DNA from: Clostridium sp.
Lineage (GTDB): Bacteria; Bacillota; Clostridia; TANB77; CAG-508
Length of the DNA: 64,000 bases
Direction of reading: 5' to 3'
Assembly (NCBI GenBank): GCA_018371855.1
Contig: JAHAKD010000001.1
Location: 1-64,000, forward strand
Part shown: positions 1-9,277 of the stretch, piece after piece
Layout: every line of letters starts with the position of its first letter
Position numbering within the stretch: position 1 is the stretch's first letter
The notes under the pieces: model-generated
What the model was told of the DNA's origin: nothing
What the model saw: only the letters and a program-made list of their open reading frames with translations
The model's database searches: none
Translations under genes and position numbers: made by a program

Positions 1-1509
1 AATGTACCAGCACAAAAATTTAATATAGAGTATGTAGATGAAGGATATTATAAAATAACAGCAAGACATACAGGAAAGAGTTTGACAGTAAAGGATGGAG
101 AACTATCAGAAGGAACAGAAATTGTACAATCAACATATGATGGATTAGATTCACAAAAATGGATAATAAGAGACAGTAAAGTAAATGGTTTAGTAATATC
201 ATTAAAGTCAAATCCATTATTATCAATAACAGTAGAAGGAAATATAGAAAATGGATCAAAAATGATATTATCAAAAACAGAAAATAACAATAATCAAATG
301 TTATACTTTTTTAATGAAACTGAATCAGAAAAAACTGTAAAAAATGGAGTATATAAATTAGCGATAGGAATAGATTCAAATAAAGCGCTAGAAGTAGCAG
401 GAAGCAATACAAATGATGGTGCAAAAGTAGATATATGGGATTATGGCAATGCAGAAGCACAAAAATTTAATATAAAATATGAAGATGGATATTATAAGAT
501 AACAGCAATGCATACAGGAAAGAGTTTGACAGTAAAGAATGGAAATCTATCAGAAGGAGCAGAAATTGTACAATCAACATATGAGGGATTGGATTCACAA
601 AAATGGATAATAAGAGATAGTAAAGTAAATGGACTAGTAATATCATTAAAGTCAAATCCATTATTATCAATAACAGTAGAAGGAAATATAGAAAATGGAT
701 CAAAAATGATATTATCAAAAACAGAAAATAATAATAATCAAATGCTGTATTTTTTTAATGTAACTGATAAAAATATAAAAGAAGGGCTATATGGCAAATC
801 AGGTCTAATGTACAAAGGAGAAACAGGAAATTATTTGAAATATTACCAAATAGGTAAAGGAAGTAAACATTTATTTACTACATTCTCAATACACGGATTC
901 GAAGATTCATATGATAAAGATGGGACAGAATTAACATATATTGCAGATGAGTTTTTTAATTATTTAAAAAACAATATGAGTGATGAATTGGTAAATGAAT
1001 GGACAATTTACATATTACCTGTAGTAAATCCCGATGGTCAATATGATGGATGGACAAATAATGGACCAGGACGTACAACAGTATATAGTTGGGCACCAGG
1101 AAACCAAGGAATAGATATGAATAGATGCTTTCCAGTAGGATATACTAGGGCATATTCTCAAAGAAATTATAATGGAACAGAACCACTACAAGCATATGAA
1201 GCACAGTCTTTAAGAGATTTTATTTTAAGTAATACCGGTAATCAAAATATAGTTATAGATGTTCATGGTTGGTTAAATGAAACTATTGGAGATAATGATT
1301 TAGGACAATATTATAGAAATGAATTAGGAATTTCAGAACATATAGGAACATATGGAAATGGATATTTAATCCAATGGGCAAGAACTATTCCAAATACTAA
1401 GTCAATGCTATTAGAATTACCACAGGTTAATAGTCATACAGAAGCTATAAATATGAATTTGTCAGGAAAATTTATTAATGCTACAATGAAGATATTAGAG
1501 GATTTTTAA
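1..1509 (+). CDS. Secreted ricin-lectin / M14-type zinc carboxypeptidase (5' end outside window)
   Basis: The frame is open from base 1, so the true start lies upstream; 502 residues are visible. Residues 1-109 are the end of one ricin-B-type lectin repeat and about 110-255 a complete one. The remainder is an M14 metallopeptidase domain: zinc ligands HxxE at H298/E301, NPDG near 344, N374-R375 of the substrate pocket, third ligand H422 and a catalytic glutamate E472 in LLELP. Bacterial proteins of this type usually cleave peptidoglycan stem peptides. The lectin repeats are almost identical in DNA to those of the next gene, so the two are paralogous mosaics probably exported to the wall. Substrate is inferred; the peptidase fold is secure. 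Confidence 0.85.
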   Translation, partial: NVPAQKFNIEYVDEGYYKITARHTGKSLTVKDGELSEGTEIVQSTYDGLDSQKWIIRDSKVNGLVISLKSNPLLSITVEGNIENGSKMILSKTENNNNQMLYFFNETESEKTVKNGVYKLAIGIDSNKALEVAGSNTNDGAKVDIWDYGNAEAQKFNIKYEDGYYKITAMHTGKSLTVKNGNLSEGAEIVQSTYEGLDSQKWIIRDSKVNGLVISLKSNPLLSITVEGNIENGSKMILSKTENNNNQMLYFFNVTDKNIKEGLYGKSGLMYKGETGNYLKYYQIGKGSKHLFTTFSIHGFEDSYDKDGTELTYIADEFFNYLKNNMSDELVNEWTIYILPVVNPDGQYDGWTNNGPGRTTVYSWAPGNQGIDMNRCFPVGYTRAYSQRNYNGTEPLQAYEAQSLRDFILSNTGNQNIVIDVHGWLNETIGDNDLGQYYRNELGISEHIGTYGNGYLIQWARTIPNTKSMLLELPQVNSHTEAINMNLSGKFINATMKILEDF

Positions 1510-1561
1510 ACAAAAATAATATTTTTTACAGTATTCGGATAATATAATAGGAGAGGTGTAT

Positions 1562-4500
1562 ATGAAAAGTAAAAGAATAATAGTAATTCTAATAATGGTG
1601 ATTACAGTATTAAATTTAACGAAAATAAATATATATGCTGAATCTAATAATCTAGAAAATGAAGATAGTAACATTGTATATGATAATTTATTAGATGATA
1701 ATAATATAGTAACGGAAAATAAAATAGAAGATGAGGTAATTGAAGAAAATGTTACAGAAAATGAAAAGATAGATACAAACACAGCAAATAATGAAGCTAT
1801 TAATGAGGAAGGTACTATAGAAGAAGAGACAGAAACAGAAAGTAATGAAGTACAAGAATATAGTTCTTTAACATCTAGTGCAAGAACTGTAAAGGATGGA
1901 GTATATAGGATAGCAGTAGGAGTAGATTCAAACAAAGTAATAGAAGTAGCTGGAAGTAGTACAAGCGATAATGCCAAAGTGGATATTTGGAATTATGGCA
2001 ATGTATCAGCACAAAAATTTAATATAGAGTATGTAGATGAAGGATATTATAAAATAACAGCAAGACATACAGGAAAGAGTTTAACAGTAAAAGATGGAAA
2101 CTTGCAGGAGGGAGCAGAGATTGTACAATCAAAATATGAAGGATTAGATTCTCAAAAATGGTTGATTAGAGATAGTGGAATAAATGGACTAGTTATATCA
2201 TTAATGTCAAATCCAGCATTATCAATAACTGTAGAAGGAAGTATAGCAAATGGATCAAAAATGATATTATCAAGAACAGAAAACAATAATAATCAAATGT
2301 TTTATTTCTTTACTGAAACTGAAGTTGAAAGAACTGTAAAGGATGGAGTATATAGGTTAGCAGTGGGAGCAGCTTCAAGCAAAGTAATAGAAGTAGCTGG
2401 AAGTAGTACAAGTGATAATGCAAAAGTAGATATATGGGATTTTGGAGATGTACCAGCACAAAAATTTAATGTGGAATACGAAGATGGATATTATAAGATA
2501 ACAGCAAGACATACAGGAAAAAGTTTAACAGTAAAAGATGGAAACTTATATGAAGGAGCAGAAATCATACAATCAACATATGAAGGCCTAGATTCGCAAA
2601 AATGGTTGATTAGAGATAGTGGAGTAAATGGATTAGTTATATCTGTATTATCAAATCCAGCATTATCAATAACTGTAGAAGGAAATATAGTAAATGGTTC
2701 GAAAATGATATTATCAAATACACAAGATAATAATAATCAGATGTTTTACTTTTTTAATGAGAGTGAAGCTGAAAGAACTGTAAAAGATGGGAAATATGAA
2801 CTTTTAATTGGTGCTAGTCAGCAAAAATCTATAGAGGTAGTTGGAAGCGCTACAGAAGATAATACAAAAATAGGAATATGGGATTATGGTCATGTTCCAG
2901 CACAACAATTTAATATAGAATATATTAATGGATATTATAAAATAACAGCTAGTCACACAGGAAAGAGTTTAACAGTAAAAGATGGAATTTTACAAGAAGG
3001 AGCAGAAATTGTACAATCAAAATATGAAGGTTTAGACTCACAAAAATGGCTAATAAGAGATAGTGGAATAAATGGGCTTACAATTTCACTTATGGCAAAT
3101 CCAAATTTAGCGTTAACTATAAATGGAAAAATAAATAATGGAGATAATGTTATATTAGGAAATTTACAGAATAGTACAAAGCAAATGTTTTATTTTATTA
3201 CTGTAGTTGAAGGTAGACAAACAGTTTCTAACAATCTTTATAAATTATTAGTAGGAGCAGACTCTAATAAATCTATAGAAGTGGCAGGAAGTAGCAATGA
3301 GAATAATGCCAAAGTAGACATATGGGATTTTGGTAATTCTAAAGCGCAAAAATTTAATATAGAATATGTAGATGGATATTATAAAATAACAGCAGCACAC
3401 AATAATAAAAGCTTAACTGTTCAAAATAATATAATACAAAATGGTATGCAAATAGTCCAAGATGATTATAGAGGTGATTTTAGCCAGAAATGGATAATAA
3501 GAGATAGTGGAATAAATGGACTCGTAATTTCGCCTATGACAAGACCAGATTTGGCAATAACTATCGAAAATAGAATAGAAAATGGTTCTAGACTTATATT
3601 AGAATCATTACAGAATAATAATAGACAAATGTTTTACTTTTATACAACAAATATAGGAATAGTAATAGACTCAAGCAAATATCCTGGTATATCAGAAGCA
3701 GTGGATACTTTAACAAGTCAACATCCTAACTGGGAATTCGAAGTTTTATATACAGGAATTGATTTTTATACAGCAGTTCAAGGTGAATACGAATATGATA
3801 ACAAAAGAGCTAATTTAGTTGATACAAGTGTATACAAAGGTGACTGGATTGCACCAAACCCATATGTTAGCGGAAATTGGTCATCAGCTTCATATAATGG
3901 AATAGCATATTTTATGGATCCTAGAAATTTCTTAAACGATGTAGATGTGTTCCAATTTGTAGATTTAGCAGATTACGCAAATAGTGGAGCTACATTAGAT
4001 TCAATCCAATATCAAGTAAATGGTACATTTTTAAATAATTTTGCAGAAGATGTTAGAATATCTTGTGAACATCAAAATGTAAACCCATATTATATAATTG
4101 CAAGACTATTCCAAGAACAAGGTAGATATGGTTCAGATACTATATATATGGATGGTGGAGATGGAAAAATATATTTTAATCCATTTAATATAGGTGCTCA
4201 AGTTGGAAATGATGTTGCAACAGCCTTAGCGAGAGCAAAAGCAGAAGGTTGGGACAGTATGCAAAAAGGTATAGAAGGTGGAATAAAATTCATCAAAGAA
4301 GGATATTTGGATGCTAAACAGAATACATTATATTTAAATAAGTTTGATGTAAATCCAAATAGTCCAGGAGGATTCTATACTCATCAATATATGCAAAATT
4401 TATCTGCAGCATATAGTGAAGCACGTATATTTAGAGGAGCATATGTAGATACAGGAACGTTAGATAATAAAATTAAATTTATTATACCAGTATATGAAAA

Positions 4501-5011
4501 TATGCCAGCAACTCCAGCTGAAAGACCAACAGGACAAGGAAGTAGTACAGAACCAGGTGCACCAGCAATATCAGACCAAGGACCAATGAGTGTTCAAGTT
4601 TATGATATACAAACTTCATTAATCGTTAGAAGTGGACCAGGAACACAATATGGAGAAATTGAAAGACTACAAAACGGTACAATACTTCTTTCAATAGAAA
4701 GATATGATAATGGTTGGCAAAGAGTAATAACTCCATCAGGAAATGTTGGATATTGTTCAGGAGATTATTTACAATTTATAAATGATGTAACAAACTGTAA
4801 TGAAAGAGTGGCAATTACCACAAATAGTAGTGTTAATGTCAGAATTGGACCGGGCCAAAGTTATGCAAGTTTAGGAACTTTTAGGAATGGAACAACAGGA
4901 ACTAGAATATTGAAAGATGCATATTTTGCAGATGGGTTCACATGGGATTTAGTAATTCTGGATGATGGAACTAAAGGATTTATTGCTTCAAATTATTTAA
5001 GAATAATTTAG
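1562..5011 (+). CDS. Secreted endo-beta-N-acetylglucosaminidase (GH73) with four ricin-type lectin repeats and two SH3 domains
   Basis: 1149 residues. ATG 1562 is chosen over an in-frame GTG at 1556 because it sits correctly after GGAGAGG at 1550-1556. Order: signal peptide (1-28), acidic Glu/Asn-rich linker (to about 105), four lectin repeats of about 148 residues starting near 108, 257, 405 and 552, a glucosaminidase domain (about 710-960), and two bacterial SH3 domains (about 1015-1075 and 1090-1149, each with V(I)R(I)GPG). The likely catalytic glutamate is E852 in RLFQEQG; HQYMQNL and KFDVNP are typical of LytD-like autolysins. The probable job is hydrolysis of glycan strands while lectin and SH3 modules bind the wall. 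Repeat 4 is the most diverged. Confidence 0.88.
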   Translation: MKSKRIIVILIMVITVLNLTKINIYAESNNLENEDSNIVYDNLLDDNNIVTENKIEDEVIEENVTENEKIDTNTANNEAINEEGTIEEETETESNEVQEYSSLTSSARTVKDGVYRIAVGVDSNKVIEVAGSSTSDNAKVDIWNYGNVSAQKFNIEYVDEGYYKITARHTGKSLTVKDGNLQEGAEIVQSKYEGLDSQKWLIRDSGINGLVISLMSNPALSITVEGSIANGSKMILSRTENNNNQMFYFFTETEVERTVKDGVYRLAVGAASSKVIEVAGSSTSDNAKVDIWDFGDVPAQKFNVEYEDGYYKITARHTGKSLTVKDGNLYEGAEIIQSTYEGLDSQKWLIRDSGVNGLVISVLSNPALSITVEGNIVNGSKMILSNTQDNNNQMFYFFNESEAERTVKDGKYELLIGASQQKSIEVVGSATEDNTKIGIWDYGHVPAQQFNIEYINGYYKITASHTGKSLTVKDGILQEGAEIVQSKYEGLDSQKWLIRDSGINGLTISLMANPNLALTINGKINNGDNVILGNLQNSTKQMFYFITVVEGRQTVSNNLYKLLVGADSNKSIEVAGSSNENNAKVDIWDFGNSKAQKFNIEYVDGYYKITAAHNNKSLTVQNNIIQNGMQIVQDDYRGDFSQKWIIRDSGINGLVISPMTRPDLAITIENRIENGSRLILESLQNNNRQMFYFYTTNIGIVIDSSKYPGISEAVDTLTSQHPNWEFEVLYTGIDFYTAVQGEYEYDNKRANLVDTSVYKGDWIAPNPYVSGNWSSASYNGIAYFMDPRNFLNDVDVFQFVDLADYANSGATLDSIQYQVNGTFLNNFAEDVRISCEHQNVNPYYIIARLFQEQGRYGSDTIYMDGGDGKIYFNPFNIGAQVGNDVATALARAKAEGWDSMQKGIEGGIKFIKEGYLDAKQNTLYLNKFDVNPNSPGGFYTHQYMQNLSAAYSEARIFRGAYVDTGTLDNKIKFIIPVYENMPATPAERPTGQGSSTEPGAPAISDQGPMSVQVYDIQTSLIVRSGPGTQYGEIERLQNGTILLSIERYDNGWQRVITPSGNVGYCSGDYLQFINDVTNCNERVAITTNSSVNVRIGPGQSYASLGTFRNGTTGTRILKDAYFADGFTWDLVILDDGTKGFIASNYLRII
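1883..3640 (+). repeat. Array of four coding ricin-lectin repeats, near-identical to 1-760
   Basis: Units begin near 1883, 2330, 2774 and 3215. Bases 1-100 of the window match 2000-2099 with only a handful of differences, mostly synonymous, and long runs are shared with the unit at about 330-760. This level of DNA identity between two genes points to recent duplication or gene conversion. Confidence 0.8.
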
Positions 5012-5020
5012 GGAGGAGAA

Positions 5021-5056
5021 TGGTAAATTAATATAAAAATTAATTTGCCATTTCTT
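5021..5056 (+). terminator. Intrinsic terminator-like hairpin after the glucosaminidase gene
   Basis: A 12-bp AT-rich stem (5021-5032 pairing with 5039-5050, one G-T pair) with a 6-base loop, followed by TTTCTT. It lies 10 bases after the stop codon. Confidence 0.55.
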
Positions 5057-5132
5057 GCTAATTGTAGATAATGATAAATTGTGGGAACGAATTAGAGATT
5101 ATAGCAATAATTTATCAAGGAAGGAGAAAAAA

Positions 5133-5735
5133 GTGAAATTTAAGACAGGTGTATTTTTTATAATTCTAGTATTTATAATGTGCATTGCAAATTTAGCTTT
5201 TGCTGAAACAGGTAGACTTGTAGATATTCCAGTACCTCCTAATAGTGCTGGTTATGCAGATTTTACAGAAGAAGAGGCTGCAGAAAGAGCAAATGAATAT
5301 GAAGAAAGTAAAAATAATGTAACAACAGCAGAAAATTTAGTCGGGAAGTCTAGTAATTATTATTTAAAATCTTTAAATATAGAAGGATATAATTTAAATC
5401 CAGAGTTTAATAGACAAAGGGATACTTATACAATTTATGTAAAAGATAATAGTGTAGATACTTTTAAAGTTAGTGCAGAAGCAGATAATGAAAATGCCAA
5501 AGTTGATGGTATAGGGAAAGTAACAATATCAGAAGAACAAAGAGCTATAAATGTAACAGTAATAGCAGAAAATGGAAATGAAAAAGTTTATACAATTAAT
5601 GTAGAAAATGAAGAAAATAGAAATAAAGATTCTAATGCAAATACTACAATAAAGTTAATAATTATAATTGCAGTAATTTTAATAATTATATGTATAGTAG
5701 CAGTTATAATAAAAAAAAGACACAAAAATAATTAA
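5133..5735 (+). CDS. Membrane-anchored Cadherin-like beta-sandwich protein
   Basis: 200 residues. The frame is open further upstream, but GTG 5133 is the start: AAGGAGAA at 5121-5128 is ideally spaced and the protein then begins with a clean signal peptide (KFKTGVFFIILVF to AFA/E). Residues about 80-165 match the Cadherin-like beta-sandwich family (LKSLNIEGYNLNPEF and VYTINVEN are its hallmark strands). A C-terminal membrane helix (about 172-193) is followed by KKRHKNN, giving an outside beta domain held by one anchor. The ligand is unknown. It directly follows the autolysin gene and may share its surface context. Confidence 0.75.
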   Translation: MKFKTGVFFIILVFIMCIANLAFAETGRLVDIPVPPNSAGYADFTEEEAAERANEYEESKNNVTTAENLVGKSSNYYLKSLNIEGYNLNPEFNRQRDTYTIYVKDNSVDTFKVSAEADNENAKVDGIGKVTISEEQRAINVTVIAENGNEKVYTINVENEENRNKDSNANTTIKLIIIIAVILIIICIVAVIIKKRHKNN

Positions 5736-5808
5736 ATAAGTTGAATAATACCAAGAAAAATGATACCATAATTACGAATAAATGGAATTAACTATAAGGA
5801 GAAAATTA

Positions 5809-6588
5809 ATGCAAAATAAGTATTATATAATTATTGCAGTTGTTGCTATAATTATTATTGGAATAATAATTTTTATGAACTTTAAAGATGAAGATGAGGA
5901 TATAGAAAATATTATAAATAATGGAATAGAGAATATTTCTAATTTAGATGAAAATGAAATAAAAAATATGATAGAAGAAATAGAAGTAAATGATGAAAAC
6001 TTAGAAGAAATAAAAAGTTTGCAAAGTCAAATTAATTCAACAGCTAATCCAAACATTTATATAATAGAAGAAGAGTATGATGGCAGAAAGATTTTGCAGA
6101 TAAAACCAGAAGTTCAATATGAAGTTGATTTGGCAGGAATAATAAAGAATGATATTCCTACAGAAGATGAAATAGATACATTGTTAAAACAGGCACCACG
6201 AAATAGTGGTATTTGGATTTCAAATAGTTCAAGAGAAAAATTTGAAGAGTTATTAGATAATAATAATATAACAAGTTTTGAAATAAAAAATGATGGATAT
6301 TTACAATGTAATAAAGAAAATAATCTAACAGAAGTAGAAGAAAAATTGAAGAAGATGATAGACTCAGATAAATTGTATATAATAGACATGTCTGGAAAAA
6401 CATATCAACGAGATTATATTACTGGTGAAATTATAGAATATCCATTTGAAGATATGGATTCATACCAAGTAATAGAACCATATAAAAATGAAAATGCTAT
6501 AATACTAGTAGTAACGTCAAACAAAGAAAAGAAATTAAGCAATGAAGAAATATTGGAATCAATTATAGCATATTCCAGCATAGAATAA
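5809..6588 (+). CDS. Hypothetical membrane-anchored acidic protein
   Basis: 259 residues. ATG 5809 is preferred to ATG 5782 because AAGGAG (5796-5801) lies 7 bases before it. One N-terminal membrane helix (about 5-25) is followed by a very acidic segment (DEDEDIENI) and then a mixed alpha/beta extracytoplasmic part. I recognise no catalytic motif or family. It lies in the same transcription direction as the Cadherin-like gene and is closed off by its own terminator, so the two may be co-transcribed surface proteins. Confidence 0.7.
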   Translation: MQNKYYIIIAVVAIIIIGIIIFMNFKDEDEDIENIINNGIENISNLDENEIKNMIEEIEVNDENLEEIKSLQSQINSTANPNIYIIEEEYDGRKILQIKPEVQYEVDLAGIIKNDIPTEDEIDTLLKQAPRNSGIWISNSSREKFEELLDNNNITSFEIKNDGYLQCNKENNLTEVEEKLKKMIDSDKLYIIDMSGKTYQRDYITGEIIEYPFEDMDSYQVIEPYKNENAIILVVTSNKEKKLSNEEILESIIAYSSIE

Positions 6589-6594
6589 TAAAGT

Positions 6595-6640
6595 AAAAGA
6601 TGCATAATATTTTTCTGAAACTATTATGTATCTTTTAATA
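6595..6640 (+). terminator. Intrinsic terminator after the acidic membrane protein gene
   Basis: A 15-bp stem (6595-6609 with 6622-6636, one G-T pair) ending in a T-rich arm, directly after the stop codon at 6588. Confidence 0.65.
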
Positions 6641-6707
6641 TGTTTAAATTAAATAAATTTGTAATTGCAAGATAGCTTACACATGTGGCATCTTATATGG
6701 AGGAAAA

Positions 6708-8219
6708 ATGGAAAAAGTAAAAGAAAGAATTGGGGAATGGGTAGTTAAAAACAAATATAATATATGTATATTTTTAGGAATGTTATTTTTTAGCTTTGTT
6801 ATATGCACTAATTTTATAAAAACGCATTTTGCATTAGATACTTATTGTGTATATTCATATGATAGTCAAACACAAATTTCACACTTTTTAGCTTCTAATA
6901 GAATATTTAGTGCTTTAGCAAGATGGATAAGCGAAATATTAAATATTTCTTTTGTTACCAATATGAAGCTTTTAACATTAGCTGGTATAGTATTTTTAGC
7001 AATAGCATGGTTTATTTTATATAAATTTGTTATCAATATGAAAAAGAAACAAAACGATGTTTTTTATAACATATTAATGGCAGGGATAACTTTTATAATA
7101 ATATTTAATTTCTGTACAGTTGAAAGCTTAATATTTTGGGAATCTGGAATAATGTGCTTAGGAATTTTATGTACTATTATAGCTTCTTGTGTATTTAACT
7201 CAGATATTAAATTTAAAAGAATTATATCTTTTTTAGTTTTGTTAATAGGAAGTACATGTTACCAAGGTGCAATCACAGTCTATATACCTTTGACACTTGT
7301 TTTATTAGCATATAAATACAAAGATAGTATAAAAAATATTTTTATAGAAACTATAAAGGTTGGAATAATATATGTAATTGTAATGGTAATTAATCTTTTT
7401 GCTACCAAAATCTTTAGTGTTATCTTTAATTACGAATTTAGAAAAATGGGGATCTTATCAATTACAGAAATACTTAGTACAATGGTAAGATTAGGTTATG
7501 ACATGGTAATAAAAACATTTGGCATAGGACCACAGTATTGGTATGTACTTGTGATTACTGTTATAAGCGCAATATTTTTAATTTGTATCTTTAAAAAACA
7601 AAAATCAAAATTTCATATTTTGGAGTATATTGTATTATTAGCAAGTTGCATATTAGTTCCAATTTTACCAATGCTAGCGACACCTATAGAAAATCAATAT
7701 ATAGAATCAAGAATGGCAATGTCATTTGGAGCAAGTATAGGTATATTAATTTTATTTTTAGTCCTAATAATAGAGGCAGATAAGTATAAAATATTTAAAT
7801 ATTTAATTACTATAATTGTATGCATAATGGTAATGTTAAATGCAATGTTTTACATAATATCATCTTCAGAGAATATATCAACAAATTATTTAGATAGAAA
7901 TATTGCTAAAACAATAATTAATGAAATATATAATTATCAAGAGGAAACAGGTATAATAGTAGGAAATATAGGATTGACATTCGATAAAAATCCTATGTCT
8001 AATTATGATGGACAACGTTGGTTAGGAGTAAGTAATACTAGAAGCATGGGAATAGAATGGGCTGCAATAGAGACAATAGAATTTTACAGTGGAAATAAAT
8101 TTAATAAAATAGATGTTCCAGATAAATATAAAGAAGGACTTTCACAAAGGGATTGGAACTTCTTTGACAAAGAACAATTAAATTTCGACGGAAATAATTT
8201 GTATATATGTCTATATTAA
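6708..8219 (+). CDS. GtrII-like polytopic glucosyltransferase family membrane protein
   Basis: 503 residues with ten or more membrane helices and a short soluble tail. ATG 6708 follows GGAGG at 6699-6703. An early extracytoplasmic loop (HFALDTYCVYSYD) and a central TCYQGAI motif recur in two further genes at 29.4-32.4 kb (HYATDTYNI, CYQGTI; HYASDTYNI, AYQGTA), so the window carries three paralogues. The architecture fits the GtrII family, which transfers a sugar from an undecaprenyl-phosphate carrier on the outer face of the membrane. The GtrB-like gene 1 kb downstream could supply that carrier-linked sugar. The acceptor is unknown. Confidence 0.7.
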   Translation: MEKVKERIGEWVVKNKYNICIFLGMLFFSFVICTNFIKTHFALDTYCVYSYDSQTQISHFLASNRIFSALARWISEILNISFVTNMKLLTLAGIVFLAIAWFILYKFVINMKKKQNDVFYNILMAGITFIIIFNFCTVESLIFWESGIMCLGILCTIIASCVFNSDIKFKRIISFLVLLIGSTCYQGAITVYIPLTLVLLAYKYKDSIKNIFIETIKVGIIYVIVMVINLFATKIFSVIFNYEFRKMGILSITEILSTMVRLGYDMVIKTFGIGPQYWYVLVITVISAIFLICIFKKQKSKFHILEYIVLLASCILVPILPMLATPIENQYIESRMAMSFGASIGILILFLVLIIEADKYKIFKYLITIIVCIMVMLNAMFYIISSSENISTNYLDRNIAKTIINEIYNYQEETGIIVGNIGLTFDKNPMSNYDGQRWLGVSNTRSMGIEWAAIETIEFYSGNKFNKIDVPDKYKEGLSQRDWNFFDKEQLNFDGNNLYICLY

Positions 8220-8318
8220 AATATTCAGCCAGATGCTGGCCGAAATTCGTATTTTTACTTGTAAAAATAGCTCCATAATGATAAGATAAAAGCAAATTAA
8301 TCATGGAGGAATTTTATA

Positions 8319-9269
8319 ATGGAAAATATAAAAATTTTTGCTTGTAGTAAATATGCGGAACCCTTTACAAAGGAAATTTGTGATTATTTAGGGCTTCCAA
8401 TGGGAAAAATAAATTCTATGAAGTTTAAAAATGATAACAATTTTGTACAAATTTTAGAAACTGTAAGGGATCATGATGTTTATTTAATTCAAAGTAATGT
8501 ACCACCAGTAAATGAAAGAATAATGGAACTATTAATTACAATAGATGCTGTAAAAAGAGCATCAGCAGGAAAGATAAATGTGGTCTTACCATATTATATT
8601 TATTCACGTTCAGATAAAAAAGACCAACCAAGAGTACCAATAACAGCCAAATTAATAGCCGAATTATTAGAAGCAGCAGGAGCAACAAGAGTAATTACTT
8701 GCGACTTACATAATCCAGCTATACAGGCATATTTTAACAATATAAATTGTGATAGACTTTCAGCAGAAGAAATTTTAGAGGACTATTTTGTAAATAAAAA
8801 ATTAGATAATATGGTTATAGTTGCAACAGATGCTGGAAGTTCTAAAAAAGCTTATAAATATTCAGAATTCTTTAATTGTCCAATAGCTATGCTAGATAAA
8901 AGAAGAAATGGAAATAATGATAAAGCAATAGGAACAACTATAATAGGAGATGTAAAAGGAAAAAATGCCATTATATTTGATGATGAAATAGATACAGCAG
9001 GATCAATGATGGAAACAGTAAGAGTTTTAAAAGAATTTGGTGCAGAAGCAATTTATGCAGGTTGTACACATGGAGTTCTTTCTGGACCAGCTATAGAAAG
9101 AATACAAAATTCACCAATAAAAGAATTGGTAATAACAAATACTATTCCATTAACAGAAGAAAAACAAATTGATAAAATAAAAGTTGTTTCTATAGCACCA
9201 TTGTTTGCAGAAACAATAAAACGTTTAAACGAGAGAAAACCACTAGGAGAATTATTGAAAAGAAGGTAG
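8319..9269 (+). CDS. prs: Ribose-phosphate pyrophosphokinase (divergent)
   Basis: 316 residues, the usual Prs length. It makes PRPP from ribose-5-phosphate and ATP for nucleotide, NAD, histidine and tryptophan synthesis. PRPP-loop motif DDEIDTAGSM, PVNERIMELL, PITAKLIAELL and CTHGVLSGPA are clear family landmarks. Several normally invariant spots differ: the RQDRK region reads RSDKKDQPR, the DLHxxQIQGFF region reads DLHNPAIQAYF, and the DHGG loop reads DAGS. It could be a second divergent class of Prs rather than the housekeeping copy. ATG 8319 follows ATGGAGGAA. Confidence 0.85.
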   Translation: MENIKIFACSKYAEPFTKEICDYLGLPMGKINSMKFKNDNNFVQILETVRDHDVYLIQSNVPPVNERIMELLITIDAVKRASAGKINVVLPYYIYSRSDKKDQPRVPITAKLIAELLEAAGATRVITCDLHNPAIQAYFNNINCDRLSAEEILEDYFVNKKLDNMVIVATDAGSSKKAYKYSEFFNCPIAMLDKRRNGNNDKAIGTTIIGDVKGKNAIIFDDEIDTAGSMMETVRVLKEFGAEAIYAGCTHGVLSGPAIERIQNSPIKELVITNTIPLTEEKQIDKIKVVSIAPLFAETIKRLNERKPLGELLKRR

Positions 9270-9277
9270 GAAGAAAA

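Noticed and set aside
8222..8273. Small hairpins before prs
   Set aside because: GCCAG-ATG-CTGGC and TATTTTTAC..GTAAAAATA are short and lack a T tail on the plus strand; too weak to call a terminator or riboswitch.
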